Positions 34,929 to 38,748 of a stretch of 38,748 nucleotides of DNA are shown here, piece after piece (the stretch's first letter is position 1; every line of letters begins with the position of its first letter). The position numbers and the translations under genes are program-made. The notes under the pieces are model-generated. The model was given only the letters and a program-made list of their open reading frames with translations. It was not told where the DNA came from and made no database searches. Origin of the DNA: Bacteroidota bacterium (GTDB lineage Bacteria; Bacteroidota; Ignavibacteria; UBA10030; BY39); assembly GCA_030017895.1 (NCBI GenBank), contig JASEGV010000025.1, positions 1 through 38,748 of the forward strand, given 5' to 3'.

Positions 34929-35377
34929 GCACCGAATTAAATCGCTTCCAAACATTGCTAAATAAAGCTTTAGACAATATGCTAACCGAAGCAGAGCAAG
35001 TCGAGTTCAACAGTTTATTAGCTTCATCAAATGAGTATCAAGAAGAGTGGCAATCAATTAAAAAGATAAAGGAGGTAACAAATAATATGAAATTTAAAAA
35101 ACCGCCTGAAGAAGTGTGGGATAAATACTGGCTCGGTATATACTCGCGATTAGAAAGAGGAATTGCCTGGATATTGATTTCAATTGGAGCCATAATAGTT
35201 TTAATATATGGCGGCTTCAAAGCTGTCGAGTCAGTTATTCAAGATCCAACTTTAGCATGGTTTCTTAAGGCGGCAATCTTAATGTTAATAGCGGGCGGGG
35301 CAATTTTACTTATCTCCGTCATACGTGAACGAATATTTTTAAGAAAAACTGATAAATACAAGGAAATAATAAGATGA
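34925..35377 (+). CDS. Putative membrane anti-sigma factor
   Basis: A 150-residue protein coupled to the sigma gene by a 4-bp overlap. The cytoplasmic N-terminal part (1-78) is helical and begins ELNRFQTLLNKALDNMLTEAEQ, the pattern of anti-sigma domains, but lacks the HxxxCxxC zinc motif. Two transmembrane helices follow (about 79-100 and 112-135), leaving only a short loop outside and a basic cytoplasmic tail. It probably holds the sigma factor at the membrane. The external loop is too short for a sensor domain, so it may sense membrane state or another partner. Confidence 0.72.
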   Translation: MSTELNRFQTLLNKALDNMLTEAEQVEFNSLLASSNEYQEEWQSIKKIKEVTNNMKFKKPPEEVWDKYWLGIYSRLERGIAWILISIGAIIVLIYGGFKAVESVIQDPTLAWFLKAAILMLIAGGAILLISVIRERIFLRKTDKYKEIIR

Positions 35378-35694
35378 TAGTAACAACTTCAAGCACCATA
35401 GCAGGAAAAAAGATTATTAAAACAATCGGTATAGTAAAAGGAAACACAGTCCGCGCGCGACATATCGGAAAAGATATCGTTGCACTGTTTAAGAATCTGG
35501 TCGGTGGTGAAATACAAGAATACACAAAACTACTCGCAGAATCGCGCGAACAATCAGTTGACAGAATGATATCCGAAGCTGAAAAATTAGGAGCGAATGC
35601 AATAGTTGATGCAAGATTCGGAACAAGTTATATAATGCAGAATGCGGCTGAAATTCTGGTTTTTGGAACGGCGGTGGTAGTAAAAGATGAATAG
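35374..35694 (+). CDS. YbjQ/UPF0145 family protein
   Basis: A 106-residue cytoplasmic protein of the YbjQ family (heavy-metal-binding domain by name only). The pattern is IVTTSSTIAGKKIIKTIGIVKGNTVRAR, then GGEIQEYTKLLAESREQSVDRM and EAEKLGANAIVDARF, all present. Family members form pentamers with a dodecin-like fold; the function is unsettled. The start overlaps the anti-sigma stop (ATGA) and the stop overlaps the hydrolase start by eight bases, so all four genes form one coupled operon. Confidence 0.9.
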   Translation: MIVTTSSTIAGKKIIKTIGIVKGNTVRARHIGKDIVALFKNLVGGEIQEYTKLLAESREQSVDRMISEAEKLGANAIVDARFGTSYIMQNAAEILVFGTAVVVKDE

Positions 35695-36991
35695 AATAAT
35701 AATTGGTTTATTACTCATCCTTCCGTCTCTACTTCCATCACAAGAAAAAGAGATCGCAGGAAAATTTGTAAAACTTTTGTTTGATAACAAAATAGCAGAA
35801 GCCTACCAACTTTTCGATTCTACGGTTCAATCTAAAATTACAGTCGAACAACTCGGCAGTATTATACCGGGAATCGAGAAACAGTTTGGCAAATTTATTT
35901 CGGGTATTGATACTTTGGTAAATCCGTCAGCTAATGGAGAGAATGAACTGACGACATTCGACTTCGGCTGTAAATTCGAAAACGGATCGCTCAATTTCAA
36001 AATTGTTGTAAACAATAAGCAGGAAATATCCGGCTTCTGGATAACGCCTAAGACTGATAAAGTTGATTACAGAATTCCCGAATACGTTAATATTGCAAAA
36101 TTCAAGGAAGTTGAGGTTGAGTTTGGTTTACCTGAATGGAGATTAAAAGGAACTCTCACTATCCCCCGACGGATAGAAAAACCTCCGGTTGTAATTTTGG
36201 TACACGGTTCCGGACCGAATGATAGAGACGAGACTATCGGACCAAACAAACCCTTCAAAGATTTAGCTTGGGGATTTGCTTCAAAAGGTGTTGCAGTTCT
36301 CCGCTACGATAAACGGACAAAACTGCATGGCAGTAAAATGAAGCCCGGAGATATCAACATCCAAGCTGAAGTTATAGATGATGTGCTTGAAGCTGTAAAT
36401 TATTTAAACTCACGGGATGATGTAGATATAAGTAAAATCGTTGTAATCGGACATAGTTTGGGCGCCATGGTAGCACCGATGATTGCCTCGCAGTCGAAAA
36501 CAATTTGCGGAATTGTAATGATGGCTGCTCCTACCCGCAAACTTGAGGATTTAGTTTTAGAACAGATGGAATACATTTATTCTTTGAAGGAAACAATCTC
36601 CGATGATGAACGGAGTTTTTTAACCGACCTGAAATTGAAAGTCGATAGTTTGAAAAATAATACCCTCCCCCCTTCAACCCCCTTAATAGGAATACCAGCA
36701 AGTTATTTTTACGATTTGGGAAAATACGCCCAAGTTAAAACTGCAAAAGGTTTGAAACTTCCGATATTAATTTTGCAAGGAGAAAGAGATTACCAAGTAA
36801 CAACGGAAGATTTTAATACTTGGAAGAAAGAACTTTCCGACCATAAAAATGTAATGTTAAAGTCCTTTCCTAAACTCAATCACTTATTTATGACAGGCGA
36901 AGGGAAAGCCAAACCTGAAGAATACAATCTACCAAAATCAGTTGATATCGAAGTAATTCAAGACATTGTGGAGTGGGTGAATATAAGATGA
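35687..36991 (+). CDS. Secreted alpha/beta hydrolase with DUF3887-like N-terminal domain
   Basis: A 434-residue exported hydrolase. Signal peptide 1-18 (MNRIIIGLLLILPSLLPS) is followed by a DUF3887-type domain (about 20-120: AGKFVKLLFDNKIAEAYQLFD), then an alpha/beta hydrolase: VHGSGPNDRDETIGPNKPF oxyanion region, nucleophile Ser257 in GHSLGAMVAP, an acidic residue in LQGERDYQV and the catalytic His in LNHLFM. Members act as esterases or peptidase-like hydrolases of unknown substrate. As the last gene of the ECF operon it is the likely effector at the envelope. Confidence 0.85.
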   Translation: MNRIIIGLLLILPSLLPSQEKEIAGKFVKLLFDNKIAEAYQLFDSTVQSKITVEQLGSIIPGIEKQFGKFISGIDTLVNPSANGENELTTFDFGCKFENGSLNFKIVVNNKQEISGFWITPKTDKVDYRIPEYVNIAKFKEVEVEFGLPEWRLKGTLTIPRRIEKPPVVILVHGSGPNDRDETIGPNKPFKDLAWGFASKGVAVLRYDKRTKLHGSKMKPGDINIQAEVIDDVLEAVNYLNSRDDVDISKIVVIGHSLGAMVAPMIASQSKTICGIVMMAAPTRKLEDLVLEQMEYIYSLKETISDDERSFLTDLKLKVDSLKNNTLPPSTPLIGIPASYFYDLGKYAQVKTAKGLKLPILILQGERDYQVTTEDFNTWKKELSDHKNVMLKSFPKLNHLFMTGEGKAKPEEYNLPKSVDIEVIQDIVEWVNIR

Positions 36992-37052
36992 CATTGACCC
37001 CAAACTGATTTTATATTGCGTTCTTAGTCGCTAAGGTGTAAGAAAATAGAGT

Positions 37053-37073
37053 TATATTATTCAGTGAATAATA
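37053..37073. promoter_or_regulatory. AT-rich palindrome upstream of the methyltransferase
   Basis: TATTATTC and GAATAATA flank a 3-nt centre in the region 37053-37073, a perfect dyad about 160 bp before the methyltransferase. Size and composition would suit an ArsR-type operator, but no regulator gene is present here. It could equally be chance in AT-rich DNA. Confidence 0.3.
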
Positions 37074-37232
37074 TTTTACATATTAATTTGACTTTCAATA
37101 TACGATCAGGCATTGCGTCACTAACTCGTTTGAAAAAGATTCTTGTGTTCGCTTAATTTCGCTTTCACAATATAATTGCTTTGTTACTATTGTGAAGCGA
37201 AACAAAATTACTCCATCACACGTAATAACCGT

Positions 37233-37880
37233 GTGTTAATAAGGAAAAAATGTATTAGGAACAACAAACAGTACTTTAATGAGGTTGCCTCTCAATGGGA
37301 CAAGATGCGGAAAAGTTTCTTTTCAGAGTCACTTAGAGAAAAAGCTTTTGCAGTTGCGGGTGTCCAGCCATGCAAGCTTGCTGCAGATATTGGAGCAGGT
37401 TCAGGCTTCATCACAGAAGGGCTTATTCATAAAGGCTTGAAGGTAATTGCTGTTGACCAGTCCGAGGCAATGTTAGCAGAGGTGAGAAAAAAATTCGCCA
37501 GCATCGCTGAGGTTGATTACAGGTTGGGAGAGGCAGAAAGACTACCTATCTCAGATGAAAATGTTGATTTTGTGTTTGCCAACATGTATCTGCATCATGT
37601 CGAATTGCCAACGGAGGCAATAAAAGAAATGGTGCGAATTTTGAAGCCGGGCGGTAAACTTATTATTTCGGATTTAGATGAGCACACTTTCGAGTTTCTA
37701 AAATACGAACATCATGATCGCTGGATGGGTTTCAATAGAGAGGAGATTATGAGATGGTTTGCAGCAGCATGCCTAAAAAATGTTGCGGTAGATAATGTTG
37801 GTGAGAATTGTTGTGCGCAATCGAGTTGTAGGGACGAATATGCCCGCATTAGCATATTCGTGGCTTCAGGTGTGAAATGA
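37233..37880 (+). CDS. Class I SAM-dependent methyltransferase (ArsR-associated type)
   Basis: A Rossmann-fold methyltransferase of about 215 residues. QYFNEVASQWDKMRKSFF leads into motif I AADIGAGSGFITEGL, then VIAVDQSEAML (motif II), DFVFANMYLHHV (motif IV) and LKPGGKLIISDLDEH (post-I). The C terminus has GENCCAQSSC, and the pattern is like the methyltransferase half of ArsR-methyltransferase fusions, but no winged-helix domain precedes it. The start is uncertain: GTG 37233 is used, TTG 37176 is possible, and neither has a good ribosome site, so an N-terminal truncation is possible. The substrate is unknown. Confidence 0.75.
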   Translation: MLIRKKCIRNNKQYFNEVASQWDKMRKSFFSESLREKAFAVAGVQPCKLAADIGAGSGFITEGLIHKGLKVIAVDQSEAMLAEVRKKFASIAEVDYRLGEAERLPISDENVDFVFANMYLHHVELPTEAIKEMVRILKPGGKLIISDLDEHTFEFLKYEHHDRWMGFNREEIMRWFAAACLKNVAVDNVGENCCAQSSCRDEYARISIFVASGVK

Positions 37881-37934
37881 ATTGTCACACAACGTTATAA
37901 CATTGTGTTGCCTAACCAGTCACTACTAATGACA

Positions 37935-38112
37935 TCAAGTTGAAATAAGTTGGAAGCCGAGAGATATAGCTTTATTTTGTAACAGTCGAAGTTGTTGTTC
38001 TTTTGCGCCAGAGGCGCATCCACCTTTGGTGGAGAATATTTGCTGATAGAGTTCGATACCGTGTTCGACGAAGGCAAGCCCTTTGGTCATGATGCGATAA
38101 TAGATTGAGTAA
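37935..38112 (-). pseudogene. C-terminal remnant of an IS transposase, with in-frame palindrome insertion
   Basis: On the minus strand one frame reads YYRIMTKGLAFVEHGIELYQQIF, then ten foreign codons, then KEQQLRLLQNKAISLGFQLIST and a stop at 37935-37937. The pattern (R-M-x-x-G-x-x-FVE-G-I-x-x-Y-x-x-x-x-x-EQQ-x-x-L-x-x-x-A-x-x-LGF-L) recalls the C termini of IS transposases, though I cannot name the family. No upstream coding is found beyond about 38112, so it is a truncated relic. The foreign 30 bp is two adjacent palindromes, annotated separately. Confidence 0.55.
38004..38033. repeat. Two abutting 15-bp palindromes (6-3-6)
   Basis: TGCGCC-AGA-GGCGCA (38004-38018) and TCCACC-TTT-GGTGGA (38019-38033) are perfect inverted repeats placed end to end. 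Together they equal exactly ten codons of the transposase remnant on the minus strand. Removing them restores the spacing IF-KEQQL expected between the Tyr-rich and EQQ parts. Related copies lie at 38325-38339 and 38394-38408. Confidence 0.8.
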
Positions 38113-38324
38113 AATTTCTTCGTGCGGCTCTGTGAAAATACTTACACGAAGAAACACAAAGAAATACAAAGAGCCACAAAGCTAATAAAGCTTCGTGTAA
38201 CTTCGTGAAATAAAAATAGAGGGCTTGGAGTTTAATGTCTGTTAGATAGAAGCAAACCGGATTATTTTGAAATGGAATGAAAACAAATAAACATACTAAT
38301 TCTAACACACACACTACCGACTTG

Positions 38325-38408
38325 TCCGCCTCTGATGGATGTGTTAGACGGATTATCAAGCATTTTCACCCGCCGATCTTTATGGCGGGTTTATCCGCCT
38401 TTGGCGGA
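38325..38408. repeat. Cluster of palindromic repeats related to 38019-38033
   Basis: A degenerate TCCGCC-TCT-GATGGA copy (38325-38339), a hairpin ACCCGCC...GGCGGGT (38368-38390, 9-nt loop) and a perfect TCCGCC-TTT-GGCGGA (38394-38408) are spaced over 84 bp. The last differs from the coding insertion only at two compensating stem positions, so base pairing has been kept. Confidence 0.75.
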
Positions 38409-38418
38409 ATAATTAATA

Positions 38419-38440
38419 GAGACTTCTGAAAAATTGATAA
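38419..38440 (+). mobile_element. Putative left terminal repeat of an IS5-like element
   Basis: GAGACTTCTGAAAAATTGAT resembles the terminal inverted repeats of IS5-group elements, which commonly start GAGACTTTTG. It is preceded by TTAATA, compatible with a short target duplication. The transposase start lies 93 bp inside. The right end is beyond the window. Confidence 0.5.
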
Positions 38441-38511
38441 AAAGAGATATTTTTATTTTAAAATATTAATTTATGTATTATCTTAATACAAATAAAAAAA
38501 TAGGATAAAAA

Positions 38512-38748
38512 ATGTCAACCAGAAGCAACAAAATACATAATGTCGATTTATTCACTCAAACAGCAAACGAGAATTTTGAGAAACATATAAAAACCCAAAG
38601 CAAAGCGGCATTGACACTGATCGAACAAAAAGTTAACTGGGATAAACTGATTAGCCCGATACAGCAAAAGATCGAAAGTCTCAGGTCAGACGCTCCTGCC
38701 GGACGAAAACGTCATGAGCTAATAGTTATTGTCAAATGTTTCCTCTTG
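38512..38748 (+). CDS. Transposase N-terminus, IS5-like (cut by window end)
   Basis: The first 79 codons of a transposase: MSTRSNKIHNVDLFTQTA, then KVNWDKLISPIQQKI and a GRKRHELIVIVKCFLL segment, the DUF772-type N-terminal domain of IS5-family transposases (usually P-x-L-V-x-K-x-L-L-LQ). Upstream TAGGATAAAA holds an AGGA ribosome site. The catalytic DDE part is not in the window, so intactness cannot be judged. The adjacent left terminal repeat at 38419 suggests a recently inserted element. Confidence 0.72.
   Translation, partial: MSTRSNKIHNVDLFTQTANENFEKHIKTQSKAALTLIEQKVNWDKLISPIQQKIESLRSDAPAGRKRHELIVIVKCFLL

Larger units (their letters stand above)
37881..38511. other. 631-bp repeat-rich non-coding zone
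   Basis: Between the methyltransferase and the transposase at the window end lie a transposase remnant (37935-38112), several short palindromes, a stretch of repeated ACACGAAG/ACAAAG words (about 38120-38215), and the left end of an IS element (38419). No intact gene is supported. Confidence 0.6.

Noticed and set aside
37905-38350. Possible integron attC site (GCCTAAC near 37910 and GTTAGAC near 38342)
   Set aside because: The two core-like sites are over 400 bp apart and the expected inner L sites and hairpin are not seen; no integrase or cassette array is visible.
38087-38359. Leftward 90-codon frame in the repeat zone
   Set aside because: It reads through repeat words (ACACGAAG/ACAAAG) and palindromes and lacks any protein-like pattern; the real coding relic is in a different frame further left.

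Overview
The window is AT-rich, about 38.7 kb long, and almost fully coding. It reads as a chromosomal segment of a Gram-negative bacterium from the Bacteroidota/Chlorobiota/Ignavibacteriota neighbourhood. This is an inference from several things: outer-membrane beta-barrel proteins whose signal peptides end in -NAQ or -NSNA, a sensor kinase with an AHQLGTPLS H-box, a split complex I operon, separate secD and secF, weak Shine-Dalgarno signals with some TTG/GTG starts, and intergenic palindromic sequences typical of that group. No 16S rRNA, tRNA or CRISPR was seen, so the placement is not firm.

Layout. 167-4341 (+): an HMG-CoA-lyase-family enzyme, a type III CoA-transferase and a two-subunit aconitase/isopropylmalate-dehydratase-type enzyme, probably a short-chain acyl-CoA or branched dicarboxylate module. 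4611-8963 (-): nuoABCDEF, the first half of complex I, without nuoG-N. 9098-14186 (+): a compact thirteen-gene thiol-redox operon (DUF2892, thioredoxin, Hsp20, double-CxxC oxidoreductase, TlpA, CcdA, OsmC, DUF1858, zinc ribbon, two related Cys-containing mini membrane proteins, membrane-anchored thioredoxin, DUF302). 14614-19311 (-): two outer-membrane proteins around shikimate kinase, then a PpiD/SurA-like foldase. 19505-25199 (+): secD, secF, a STAS protein, purA and an orphan histidine kinase. 25514-31577 (+): mutS, a secreted alkaline-phosphatase-superfamily protein and an outer-membrane protein.

29813-34278 (+) is the most unusual part. An intact PduS-type flavin/Fe-S protein and a PduT-type tandem BMC shell protein with the cluster-binding Cys form an electron-transfer pair of a bacterial microcompartment, with no other shell or enzyme gene beside them. 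A decayed second copy of the start of pduS lies 1.6 kb upstream, on the far side of an outer-membrane protein gene, and an ORF6N gene sits between pduS and pduT.

34371-36991 (+) is a tightly overlapping ECF sigma / anti-sigma / YbjQ / hydrolase operon. The right end (37000-38748) is a mobile, repeat-rich zone. It holds a methyltransferase, the C-terminal remnant of a transposase interrupted by a 30-bp in-frame double palindrome, further copies of that 15-bp palindrome, and the left end of an IS5-like element cut by the window edge.

The main points worth a second look are the orphan PduS/PduT pair with its pseudogene, the redox operon with its two related mini membrane proteins, the Rickettsia-RPE-like palindromes inserted into protein-coding sequence, and the atypical LeuCD-like enzyme.
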